From CALGFH01 sp036003705 (GTDB lineage: Bacteria; Actinomycetota; CALGFH01): a DNA stretch of 36,880 bases. Within the stretch, counting starts at the first letter, position 1. Every line of letters starts with the position of its first letter. Positions 17,371-24,583 of this stretch are shown piece by piece. Position numbers and translations under genes: made by a program. The DNA is taken from positions 1 to 36,880 of the forward strand of contig DASYSE010000123.1 in assembly GCA_036003705.1 (NCBI GenBank), read 5' to 3'. The notes under the pieces were generated by a model. That model was not told the origin of the DNA. It was given only the letters and a program-made list of their open reading frames with translations, and made no database searches.

Positions 17371-18176
17371 GGGTATCCCGCCTCCTTCAGCTGCTGCAGC
17401 GCGCTGGTGTCGTCGCCGGCCAGCAGGGCCGCGGCGTCGGCACAGCCCCGGTTCGGTTGGACCTGGCCGGCGAACAGCCGGCCGCACGCCTCCAGCTCGG
17501 CGGTTCGGGCGGCCAGCTCGGCGGCGGCGGTCGGCGGTCCGCCGTCGGCGACGTGGCTGCCCTCATGGACCAGCAGGACGGCGACCCGCTCGGCCCCGGC
17601 CTCGCCGAGCTGGAACTTGCCGTTGACCAGCACCGTCGGCCGCCCTTCCCCGAAGTTGGTGGTCGACTCGTTGATGCTGAGCTCGAACTCGGCGAACTGG
17701 ACCACCGCCCGCGCCCGCTGGAGGCCGCCCCTGGCCCGCTCGATCGGCGGGGTCGAGCGCAGGGCGCACAGCTTGCCCGCCGCCGCATCCAGGAGCTCGA
17801 CCTCGGCGGCCGACCCGACCAGGGTGACGGCGTCCAGGCGGGCGCAGCCGGCCTGGCGCCGCACGAGCCGATCCTGGACCCCGGGGGCCAGGGCCGGCAC
17901 CCGGACCTGGCCGACGCCGTGGCTCTGGTATTGGGTCGGCGGGGACCGCCTGGCCGCGACCGGGAGCTGCCCGGGGGTCGACCCGAACAGGCCGACGGCC
18001 ACCACCACCATGGCGACGCTGGTGACCAGCACGGCCAGCCACAGCCACCAGGGCAGCCGCGGCCACGGGCGCCCCTGGAGCGCGGCCGCCTCGGCCGGGG
18101 TGAGCCGGCGGGGGCGGCCGACCGACGGCAGCCGGGACGGCCGGAACCGGGACCGGCTGGCCGACTGGCGGGCCAC
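17367..18176 (-). CDS. membrane-anchored protein with HExxH motif, unknown function
   Basis: A 269-residue protein I do not recognise. A basic, disordered N-terminus (1-42) leads to one membrane helix (43-65), so the rest is probably outside the cell. The outer part contains LLVHEGSHVADG with HEGSH at 204-208, which fits the HExxH zinc motif, followed by glutamates (E220, E227, E229) that could give a third ligand. Four cysteines (C111, C137, C231, C245) could form two disulfides. The start is a GTG 12 bases after the purS stop, and GGGGAG directly abuts it, so initiation may depend on coupling to purS. Peptidase activity is an inference from one short motif. Confidence 0.75.
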   Translation of the reverse strand: MARQSASRSRFRPSRLPSVGRPRRLTPAEAAALQGRPWPRLPWWLWLAVLVTSVAMVVVAVGLFGSTPGQLPVAARRSPPTQYQSHGVGQVRVPALAPGVQDRLVRRQAGCARLDAVTLVGSAAEVELLDAAAGKLCALRSTPPIERARGGLQRARAVVQFAEFELSINESTTNFGEGRPTVLVNGKFQLGEAGAERVAVLLVHEGSHVADGGPPTAAAELAARTAELEACGRLFAGQVQPNRGCADAAALLAGDDTSALQQLKEAGYP

Positions 18177-18188
18177 CTCCCCAGCCGC

Positions 18189-18428
18189 TCAGTCGGGCAG
18201 GACGCGCACGGAGAACTCCTCGATCACCGGGTTGGCGAGCAGTGCCTCGGCCATCTGCCTGGCCGCCTGCTCGCCGTCGCCGTCGGTGACGGTCAGTTCG
18301 ACGTGCTTGCCGATGCGGACGTCGGAGACCCCTTCGAAGCCGAGCGCGGGCAGGGCCCGCTCGACCGCCTGGCCCTGCGGGTCGAGGATCTCCCGCTTCA
18401 GCATCACGTCCACGGCCACCCGAGGCAT
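18189..18428 (-). CDS. purS: FGAM synthase subunit PurS
   Basis: A 79-residue PurS starting MPRVAVDVMLKREILDPQGQ, with the conserved FEGVSDVRIGKHVEL strand-helix-strand core and the ending EEFSVRVLP. It bridges PurQ and PurL and helps ammonia channelling. The upstream in-frame ATG at 18470 would add 14 Gly/Arg-rich residues; I prefer the ATG at 18428, which has GGAGGT about nine bases upstream. PurS normally abuts PurQ, but here about 1.8 kb with two genes lies between. Confidence 0.93.
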   Translation of the reverse strand: MPRVAVDVMLKREILDPQGQAVERALPALGFEGVSDVRIGKHVELTVTDGDGEQAARQMAEALLANPVIEEFSVRVLPD

Positions 18429-18591
18429 CCTGGACCCACCTCCCCGACCGGCGAATCTGCCGGTCGGCATGGAACAGCTGCCGCCGAAGGCGGCTCCAAA
18501 GCCTTCCTGAAAGGAGGCTACACCGGAAGCCGGCGGTGGCGGCGGGCGGGTGACTAGTCAGCAGGGCCGGGCGTAACCGTCCAATCGGGTG
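18429..18591. promoter_or_regulatory. divergent promoter region, purS / sigma factor
   Basis: This gap holds two small hairpins: GCCGCC-GAA-GGCGGC near 18480-18495 and AGCCTTCCT-GAA-AGGAGGCT near 18500-18519. Both lie in the purS leader as read on the minus strand. No clear -10 or -35 elements were found for either gene, and no known purine riboswitch fold was recognised. Confidence 0.3.
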
Positions 18592-19503
18592 ATGAGGCAG
18601 CCACGGAGAGTGGCCGAGACCTCAGCTATGACACTCGACTGCCGCACCGGCGAGGACGAGCTGGTGCGCGCCCACCTCGGCCTGGCCCACCACGCCGTGG
18701 GCGAGCTGGCTCGCCGGCTGCCGACCCACGTCAACCGCGACGACCTGCTGTCGGCGGCCATGCTCGGGCTGGCGCAGGCGGCCAGGAGCTGGGACCCGGA
18801 GCGGGGCGCCAGCTTCGAACGCCATGCCGCCGCCCGGATCCGCGGCGCCCTGCTCGACGAGCTGCGCGACGCGGACTGGGCCAGCCGCTCGGTCCGCTCG
18901 AGGGCCCGGCGCCTGCAGCAGGCCGGCGAGCAGCTGACCGGCCGTCTCGGCCGCGCTCCCACCCAGACCGAGCTGGCCGAGGCGCTGGGCACCGACACCG
19001 AATCCGTCCGCAGGCTGGTCAGCGACGTCCACCGGGCGACCGTGCTCAACTACGAGTCGATCGTGGCCGACGGCGACGCCGACGATCTGCTGCCCAGCGG
19101 TGAGCGTGGGCCCGACCACGTCCTGGTCGACCGGGAGCGCCGCGCCTACCTCTCCGACGCCGTGCTCGCCCTGCCCGAGCGCCTGCGTGCGGTGGTCATC
19201 GGCTACTTCTACCAGGAGCGGCCAATGCTGGAGATCGCCGCCCAGCTCGGGGTCACCGAGTCGCGCATCTCCCAGCTCCGGGCCGAGGCCCTGATCCTGC
19301 TGCGGGACGGGCTCAACGCCCACCTCGACGCCGACGCCCTGCCTGCCGAGCCGCGCCCGGACGGCAAGCTGGCCAGGCGCAGGGCCGCCTACCATGCGGC
19401 CATCGCCGCCTGCTCCGACTTCAGAGCCCGGCTCGACGCGGCCCCGCGGCCGCTGCTCGAGCGGGCCGCCGAGACGATCGTCGCGGCGCCCAGGTCGGCC
19501 TGA
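18592..19503 (+). CDS. RNA polymerase sigma factor, FliA/WhiG type
   Basis: About 303 residues. Region 2 runs from DELVRAHLGLAHHAVGEL through DLLSAAMLGLAQAARSWDPERGASFE (here quoted in parts) to ARIRGALLDELRDADWASRS. Region 3 has RLGRAPTQTELAEALG, and region 4 ends with LEIAAQLGVTESRISQLRAEA, a helix-turn-helix for -35 recognition. The RGAxxDELR-DWxxRS pattern is that of the sigma-28 (FliA, WhiG) group. Start is uncertain: GTG 18589, ATG 18592 or ATG 18628, none with a good ribosome site. The neighbouring FlbD-like gene supports a flagellar origin, yet no flagellar structural gene is in the window. An Arg/Ala-rich C-terminal extension of ~50 residues follows region 4. Confidence 0.9.
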   Translation: MRQPRRVAETSAMTLDCRTGEDELVRAHLGLAHHAVGELARRLPTHVNRDDLLSAAMLGLAQAARSWDPERGASFERHAAARIRGALLDELRDADWASRSVRSRARRLQQAGEQLTGRLGRAPTQTELAEALGTDTESVRRLVSDVHRATVLNYESIVADGDADDLLPSGERGPDHVLVDRERRAYLSDAVLALPERLRAVVIGYFYQERPMLEIAAQLGVTESRISQLRAEALILLRDGLNAHLDADALPAEPRPDGKLARRRAAYHAAIAACSDFRARLDAAPRPLLERAAETIVAAPRSA

Positions 19504-19600
19504 ATCCCCGTTCAGGCAACGGATTCGCTTGCTCATGTCGCTGCCGCGTAACATTTTCCTCGTCTCCCCCTGCTTCCCAGCCTTGCTCCCTTCCAGACGG

Positions 19601-19629
19601 TATGCTCCTTTCGTACCAGGCACGAAAGG
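19601..19629 (+). promoter_or_regulatory. -10 element with overlapping perfect inverted repeat
   Basis: TATGCT at 19601-19606 resembles a -10 box. Immediately after it lies a perfect inverted repeat CCTTTCGT-N7-ACGAAAGG (19607-19629), about where transcription would start. It could be an operator for a dimeric regulator or a hairpin at the 5' end of the message. It precedes the 84-residue protein gene by 17 bases. Confidence 0.5.
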
Positions 19630-19646
19630 TCGTGGAGGGTGATGCG

Positions 19647-19901
19647 ATGACGGACCCGATGCTCGTCCGACGGCTGGCCCTCGACCTCCGCAACCTCGCG
19701 GACAAGACACTCGAGTTGCGCGGCACGGTCGAGGATTACCGTCACGACCTGGTCCGCACGATCGAGGACGACTGGTGCAATCCCGACGAGCTGCTGGCCA
19801 TGCACCGCCAGATCCAGGAGCTGTGGGAGTCCATGGACCGGGCCGAGGCCAAGCTGCGCAGCGGCTCGCGCCGCATGTCGCCGCTGAACTGGCTCGAGTA
19901 G
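19647..19901 (+). CDS. small helical hypothetical protein
   Basis: An 84-residue, charged, probably all-helical protein without cysteine motifs or signal peptide apart from a single C in DDWCNPDELL. Helical segments MLVRRLALDLRNLADKTLEL and LLAMHRQIQELWESMDRAEA could form a coiled-coil hairpin. The ATG at 19647 is chosen because GGAGGG lies seven bases upstream; an ATG at 19602 lies inside the promoter motif. It sits between the sigma factor and the FlbD-like gene and is probably co-transcribed with the latter, 39 bases downstream. I recognise no family. Confidence 0.75.
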   Translation: MTDPMLVRRLALDLRNLADKTLELRGTVEDYRHDLVRTIEDDWCNPDELLAMHRQIQELWESMDRAEAKLRSGSRRMSPLNWLE

Positions 19902-19940
19902 CCGCTCAACTTGGTGGCGCGGCTGCCGACCAAAGGACCC

Positions 19941-20195
19941 ATGATCATCGTGACCCGTCTGCACGGGTCGAACATGGCGGTGAACTGCGACCTGATCGAG
20001 CGGGTCGAGGCAACACCGGACACCGTTGTGACCCTCGTCGACGGCAGCCGGTACGTGGTCCGGGAGAGCGTCGGAGAGATCGTCGACAAGGTCCGGGCCT
20101 TCCGGGCCTCGGTGGTGCTGCTGGCCGGCCGCCTCGACCAGCAGACGACCGGCCAGCAGCTGTACCTGGTCCCCAATCCCGACCCCGAAGCCTAG
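19941..20195 (+). CDS. flbD: FlbD-like flagellar protein
   Basis: An 84-residue protein with the compact FlbD pattern: MIIVTRLHGSNMAVNCDLIE, then VEATPDTVVTLVDGSRYVV and ESVGEIVDKV (each the conserved block). FlbD genes usually sit in flagellar motor operons of Gram-positive bacteria and spirochaetes; the biochemical role is little known. The ATG at 19941 gives the family-typical start; an ATG or GTG further upstream would add ten unrelated residues. The C-terminal ~30 residues extend beyond the core. The stop codon TAG overlaps the stop of the convergent permease gene. Confidence 0.8.
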   Translation: MIIVTRLHGSNMAVNCDLIERVEATPDTVVTLVDGSRYVVRESVGEIVDKVRAFRASVVLLAGRLDQQTTGQQLYLVPNPDPEA

Positions 20196-21379
20196 ACGGT
20201 CCGCAGGGCCTCGGTGGGCGCCAGGCGAGCCGCCCGCAGCGCCGGGTACAGGCCGGCGACGGCGCCGATGGCCAGGGCGGCGGCCAGCCCACCGGCCATC
20301 GCGGGGGCCGGGACGACCACCGACCATGAGCGGCTGGCCGCGTAGGCCGCGGTGACGGCGGCCCCCAGGACCACCCCGGCCAGCCCGCCGGCCAGCGCCA
20401 GCAGCAGCGACTCGGCGAGGAACTGGACGCCGACGTTCCCCTTGGTCGCGCCAAGGGCTCGGCGCAGGCCGATCTCGGAGCGCCGCTCCAGCACCGAGAT
20501 CACCATCACGTTGGCGATCCCGACCCCGCCGACCAGCAGGGCGACCGCTCCGAGCCCCAGCAGCAGCGAGGTGAAGGCGGTCTTGGCCGCCGCCTTCGCG
20601 GCCAGCGCGTCCGACGGCCGGCTGACCCGCACCTCGTTGGGGTTCTCGGGGTTGGCGGTGGCCGGGAGCACCTCCCGCACCGCCTCGACCTGGTCGGGGT
20701 CGGTCCGGACGTACACCGTGCCCGGCGAGCCCTCGGAGCCGAGCAGCGCCTCGGCGGCCGGGAAGCCGACCAGCGCCGCCCGGTCGACCTCCGGGGCCAG
20801 GGTCACCGGCCGCAGGATGCCGACCACCGTGAACCAGCGGTTGCCGAGCCAGACCTGGCCGCCGGCCCTGCCGATGCCGAGCCGCTCGGCCGCCTTGGCC
20901 CCCAGCACCACCGTCGGATAGCGGGCGGTGGCCCGGTTCAGGAACCGCCCGTCGGCCAGCTCCCCGCCGAGGGTGTCGAGCAGCTTGGGGTCGGCCGCGA
21001 GCACGCTGATGCCGCCGGTCTCGGCCTCCGGGATCAGGTCGCTGCGGCGCACGCTGGCGCCGGTGTTCCCGGTGGCCGCCACCTGCTCGACCGGGCCCAC
21101 CCGACCGAGCATCCCCAGCGACGCCTCGGGCAGCTTGGCGTCGGCCCCGAAGAAGGTCTCGCCCGGGGTGACCCTGAGCAGGTTGGTGCCGAGCGAGTCG
21201 AGCTGGGCCAGCAGGTCGGCCCGGCTCGACTCGGAGATCCCGAGCACCGCCACCATGGCGGCGATGCCGATGGCGATCCCGAGGGCGGACAGCGCCGCCC
21301 GCAGCCGCCGGGTGCGCAACCCGGTCCCGGCCACCCCGAGCAGGTCGCGGGGACGCAGGCGGCTCGATGGCGTGCTCAT
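20192..21379 (-). CDS. FtsX/MacB-type ABC permease
   Basis: A 395-residue permease of the MacB/FtsX type. A first helix lies at about 30-47 (AALSALGIAIGIAAMVAVLG), followed by a large external domain of ~230 residues and three C-terminal helices. The conserved cytoplasmic EIGLRRALGATKGNV lies after the second helix, and the ending APTEALRTV is usual for the family. MacB-type systems work as mechanotransmitters rather than transporting through the membrane pore. Its ATG overlaps the ATPase stop by four bases. It is the last gene of the minus-strand unit and its stop overlaps that of flbD. Confidence 0.93.
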   Translation of the reverse strand: MSTPSSRLRPRDLLGVAGTGLRTRRLRAALSALGIAIGIAAMVAVLGISESSRADLLAQLDSLGTNLLRVTPGETFFGADAKLPEASLGMLGRVGPVEQVAATGNTGASVRRSDLIPEAETGGISVLAADPKLLDTLGGELADGRFLNRATARYPTVVLGAKAAERLGIGRAGGQVWLGNRWFTVVGILRPVTLAPEVDRAALVGFPAAEALLGSEGSPGTVYVRTDPDQVEAVREVLPATANPENPNEVRVSRPSDALAAKAAAKTAFTSLLLGLGAVALLVGGVGIANVMVISVLERRSEIGLRRALGATKGNVGVQFLAESLLLALAGGLAGVVLGAAVTAAYAASRSWSVVVPAPAMAGGLAAALAIGAVAGLYPALRAARLAPTEALRTV

Positions 21380-22080
21380 GCGCCCACCTCCGCGCTGGCG
21401 GTGACGTCGCGGACGATGCGTCCGTCGTGCAGGTCGATGCGGCGAGGCAGGCGGCCGGCGATGGCGGGGTCGTGGGTGATGACCGCGATCGTCGCCCCCT
21501 CGGCGTGCAGCTCCTCGAGCAGGTCGAGCACGCCGGCCCCGGTGACCGAGTCGAGGTTCCCGGTCGGCTCGTCGGCGAGCACGATCGCCGGCCGGGCGAC
21601 CACCGCCCTGGCGATCGCCACCCGCTGGCGCTCGCCGCCCGACAGCTCGGTCGGCCGATGCCGCAGCCGGTGACCGAGCCCGACCCGGTCCAGCGCCTCC
21701 GCCGCACGCCGCCGGCGGGCGGCCGGGGGAACCCCGCCGTAGAGCAGCCCGGCGGCCACGTTGTCCAGCGCGCTCATCCCCTCCAGCAGGAAGAACTGCT
21801 GGAAGACGAAGCCGATACGCCGCGCCCGGAAGGCCGAGATGGCGCGGTCCGGCAGCTCACCGACCTCCTGCCCGGCAACCCGGACCGTCCCGGCGGTGGG
21901 CCGGTCCAGCGTGCCCATGACATGCAGCAGCGTCGACTTGCCCGACCCGCTCGGGCCCGCGATGGCCAGCAGGTCGCCGGCGGCGACCGTGAGGCTGACC
22001 CCGCGCAGGACCTCCACCTCCGGTGGCCCCTGGTAGCGCTTGACCACCTCGCGCAGCTCGAGCACGGGAGCGGGCGTCAT
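21376..22080 (-). CDS. MacB/LolD-type ABC ATPase
   Basis: A 234-residue ATPase with Walker A GPSGSGKST (42-50), Q-loop at FVFQQFF (91-97), signature LSGGERQRVAIAR (146-158), Walker B IVLADEP (166-172) and H-loop VITHDP. The family includes MacB, LolD and FtsE ATPases. Four-base overlaps with the adaptor gene upstream and the permease gene downstream show an operon with strict stoichiometry. Confidence 0.95.
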   Translation of the reverse strand: MTPAPVLELREVVKRYQGPPEVEVLRGVSLTVAAGDLLAIAGPSGSGKSTLLHVMGTLDRPTAGTVRVAGQEVGELPDRAISAFRARRIGFVFQQFFLLEGMSALDNVAAGLLYGGVPPAARRRRAAEALDRVGLGHRLRHRPTELSGGERQRVAIARAVVARPAIVLADEPTGNLDSVTGAGVLDLLEELHAEGATIAVITHDPAIAGRLPRRIDLHDGRIVRDVTASAEVGA

Positions 22081-23165
22081 GCCGGCACCACCACCCGGTC
22101 GCCGGCCCGCAGACCGCCGCCCTCGACCTCGACCTGGCCGTCGGCGAACAGGCCGGTGGTCACGCCGACCAGCTCCCGCCGCCCGTCCCGCTCGACCTCG
22201 ACCGCGTAGCCGCCCTCGGCCAGGGCGAGCAGGGCGTTGACCGGCACCGCGAGCACGCCCTTGCGGACCTCGGTGGTGATCGAGGCGTCAACCGGGGCCT
22301 GGTCAAGGCGGCCGGTGGCCTTGGGCTTGTCGAGGGACACCACCAGCTCGACCGTCGGGTCCTCGCCGCCGGCTTCCGTGCCGTCCCCCGAAGGGACGCT
22401 GGCCACCTTGCCGACCGAGACGACCCGGCCGGTGGTGGTCCCGCCGCCGGGAAGCTCGAGGTCGACCCGGTCGCCGGCCCGCACGTAGGGCTGCCTGCTG
22501 GCGTCCAGGTCGATGGTGACCTGCCTGGTGGTGTCGGTGACCTCCAGCAGCGGCGAGCCGGGACGAGCCAGGTCGCCGACGCCCGCCTTCAGCTTGGCGA
22601 CCCGGACCGGGCCGGGCTGCCAGACGGCGTCGCCCGGCCGGACGACCCCGGTCTGGTCCAGGCCGATCACCTTCTGCCAGCGCCGCACCGCCGCCCTGGT
22701 CGCGGAGGTGAAATGGTGGTCGACGGTGATGGCCCGGTCGGGGTCGTAGCCGAGGGCGACCAGGTTCTGCTCCAGCTGGCGCACGTCCGGGCCGTCGTCG
22801 ACCCCGAGCGCCAGCTCACGCCAGGCCGGAAGCCGGCCGTACAGGAGCTGCACCGGCTTGCCGTCGACCCGGTACAGGGCCTTCCCGCGGGAGACCACGG
22901 CGCCCTCCCGCGGCAGGGCGGTGATGGTGCCCTCGCGCCGGTTGGGCACCGCGCGGGCCTCGCCGTAGCCGAGGGTGCCGTCGACCTGCTCCTGTGCCCT
23001 GAGGTCGCGCCTGGCCACCGCGGCGGTGGCGGTGGCCACCTCGCTGCCCGACCGCTGCTCGCCGGCCTGGTCCCCGGCCCTGGCCCCGGTCCACCAGGCC
23101 GCCCCGGCCAGCACCGCCCCGGTCGCCGCGGTCACGGCCAGGCGACGGACCACGCGGGCGCTCAC
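22077..23165 (-). CDS. membrane-fusion/adaptor protein with peptidoglycan-binding domain
   Basis: A 362-residue protein with an N-terminal membrane helix (about 10-29, AVTAATGAVLAGAAWW). A region after DLRAQEQVDGTLGYGEA resembles the hairpin/lipoyl part of MacA-type adaptors. A peptidoglycan-binding-1 domain follows (GPDVRQLEQNLVALGYDPD to VRRWQKVIGLDQTG). The C-terminal half has beta-barrel segments with VEVEGGGLRAGDRVVVPA at the end. Translation starts at a GTG that overlaps the TGA of the lipoprotein gene as GTGA. The frame is open upstream through that gene, but the overlap and the membrane helix make this start likely. It would link the MacB-like pair to the cell wall. Confidence 0.88.
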   Translation of the reverse strand: MSARVVRRLAVTAATGAVLAGAAWWTGARAGDQAGEQRSGSEVATATAAVARRDLRAQEQVDGTLGYGEARAVPNRREGTITALPREGAVVSRGKALYRVDGKPVQLLYGRLPAWRELALGVDDGPDVRQLEQNLVALGYDPDRAITVDHHFTSATRAAVRRWQKVIGLDQTGVVRPGDAVWQPGPVRVAKLKAGVGDLARPGSPLLEVTDTTRQVTIDLDASRQPYVRAGDRVDLELPGGGTTTGRVVSVGKVASVPSGDGTEAGGEDPTVELVVSLDKPKATGRLDQAPVDASITTEVRKGVLAVPVNALLALAEGGYAVEVERDGRRELVGVTTGLFADGQVEVEGGGLRAGDRVVVPA

Positions 23166-23770
23166 CGCTGGCCTCCGGACTCCTCGCCTGGCCGGCGAAG
23201 GCTGGCCAGGTGGTGGTTGCAGGCCTTGTCGGCCTTCTGGAACTCGGCCGAGCTCGGGTCGGGGCCGTCGCCCCGCCGCAGCCGCAGGCCGTCGCCGGTC
23301 GGGTCGGGCATGTCGACGCCCTGTTGGCGCATGCACCTGGCGTAGTCGACCATCGCGTCCCTGGCCTCGGGATCCATCTGGACGGGACCGTCGCCGCCGC
23401 CGAACAGCCCGCCGCAGGCCTTCTGGGCGGCCTGGAGCTTCTTGGGGTCGGGTCGGGCGCCCCCGCCGCCGTTGTCAGGACCGATCCGCATGGTGACCCG
23501 GCCCTGCTCGTCGACCTGCGGGTCGGGCATGTCGATGCCCTGCTTGCGCATGCACCTGGCGAAGTCGAGGGCCGCCTGCTGCGGGTCCTTGTCGGCCGAG
23601 GCGGCCGCCTTGCCGTTGTCGTTGCGCTTGGCGCTGTCGCCGCCGAGGCTGGCCACGCCCTCGCCGTCCGAGGGCCCGCCGCAGGCGGCAAGGGCCAACG
23701 CCAGGCCGAGACCGAGCGTGGCCGCCGACAGCCGGTTCCGGCGCCTACGCCGGATGGGGTCGCGTCGCAT
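23162..23770 (-). CDS. lipoprotein with two tandem CMRxxGxxMPDP domains
   Basis: A 202-residue lipoprotein. The basic start and hydrophobic stretch end in LALAAC with the lipid-bearing C30. Two homologous units follow: ALDFARCMRKQGIDMPDP (67-84) with a later KAC at C119, and MVDYARCMRQQGVDMPDP (140-157) with a later KAC at C184. Each unit thus has two cysteines about 38-46 residues apart, probably a disulfide or a ligand pair, plus conserved Met, Asp and Pro. Similar single units occur in actinobacterial lipoproteins of unknown role. It is first in the adaptor-ATPase-permease operon and diverges from a two-component system, so a sensing or substrate-binding role is plausible. Confidence 0.85.
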   Translation of the reverse strand: MRRDPIRRRRRNRLSAATLGLGLALALAACGGPSDGEGVASLGGDSAKRNDNGKAAASADKDPQQAALDFARCMRKQGIDMPDPQVDEQGRVTMRIGPDNGGGGARPDPKKLQAAQKACGGLFGGGDGPVQMDPEARDAMVDYARCMRQQGVDMPDPTGDGLRLRRGDGPDPSSAEFQKADKACNHHLASLRRPGEESGGQR

Positions 23771-23836
23771 TGCCGCATCCGCTCCTTCCTGGGAGCGCCT
23801 GCCGCTCCCGACGGCCCCAGTGCTACGCCGGCGGCC

Positions 23837-23878
23837 GTAACGCCTTCGTCTCGCGTAGGCCTTACGCAGGCGTTACGC
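23837..23878. promoter_or_regulatory. repeat-rich operator between lipoprotein and response regulator genes
   Basis: TTACGC occurs twice 11 bases apart (23862-23867 and 23873-23878). An inverted copy GTAACGC lies at 23837-23843, and GCGTA-GGCC-TTACGC forms a near-palindrome at 23853-23867. Eleven-base direct repeats fit an OmpR-family dimer. The place between the divergent operons suggests the adjacent response regulator binds here. Confidence 0.6.
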
Positions 23879-23929
23879 CGGCCCGGGCAGGCTGGCCGTT
23901 GCCGCCGGGCGGGGACCGGGAGGAGCGAC

Positions 23930-24583
23930 GTGCGGGTGCTGGTGGTCGAGGACGAGGAGGTGCTGGCCGCCGCCGTCGCCCGCGGGCTGCGGCGTGAGGG
24001 CATGGCGGTCGATATCAGCCACGACGGGGCCGACGCCCTGGGCAAGCTGGACGTCAACCGCTACGACGTGGTCGTGCTCGACCGCGACCTGCCGGGCGTC
24101 CACGGCGACCAGGTCTGCCGGGCGCTCGCCAGCCAGGCCACCCCGACCCGCATCCTGATGCTGACCGCCTCGGGCACAGTCGACGACCGGGTCGACGGGC
24201 TGACCCTGGGGGCCGACGACTACCTGGGCAAGCCGTTCGCGTTCAGCGAGCTGGTGGCCAGGCTGCGCGCGCTGGCAAGGCGGAGCCGTGACGCCCTGCC
24301 GCCGGTGCTGGAACGCCACGACCTCCGCCTCGACCCTGCCCGCCGGGAGGCGACCCGTGGCGGCCATTTCCTGCGCCTGACCCGCAAGGAGTTCGGCGTG
24401 CTCGAGGCCCTGATGGCCGCCGACGGCGCCGTCGTCAGCGCCGAGGACCTGCTGGAACGGGTCTGGGACGAGCATGCCGACCCGTTCACCAACACCGTCC
24501 GGGTGACGATCATGAACCTGCGGCGCAAGCTCGGCCGCCCGCCCCTGATCGAGACCGTCGTCGGCGTCGGGTACCGGCTGTGA
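23930..24583 (+). CDS. OmpR/PhoB-family response regulator
   Basis: A 217-residue regulator. The receiver domain has the acidic pair E7/D8, phospho-acceptor D51 in VVVLDRDLPG, T79 in MLTAS and K101 in LGKPFAF. The C-terminal winged helix shows RLTRKEFGVLEALMA and ends TVRVTIMNLRRKLG then VVGVGYRL. The start is a GTG at 23930 with AGGAG four bases upstream; the frame is open further left through the divergent lipoprotein but those residues are not family-like. It overlaps the kinase gene as GTGA. It probably regulates the divergent lipoprotein/exporter operon and itself. Confidence 0.95.
   Translation: MRVLVVEDEEVLAAAVARGLRREGMAVDISHDGADALGKLDVNRYDVVVLDRDLPGVHGDQVCRALASQATPTRILMLTASGTVDDRVDGLTLGADDYLGKPFAFSELVARLRALARRSRDALPPVLERHDLRLDPARREATRGGHFLRLTRKEFGVLEALMAADGAVVSAEDLLERVWDEHADPFTNTVRVTIMNLRRKLGRPPLIETVVGVGYRL

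Noticed and set aside
18429..18470. Longer purS starting at the ATG ending 18470
   Set aside because: The extra 14 residues are Gly/Arg-rich and absent from the PurS pattern, and the ATG at 18428 has its own GGAGGT.
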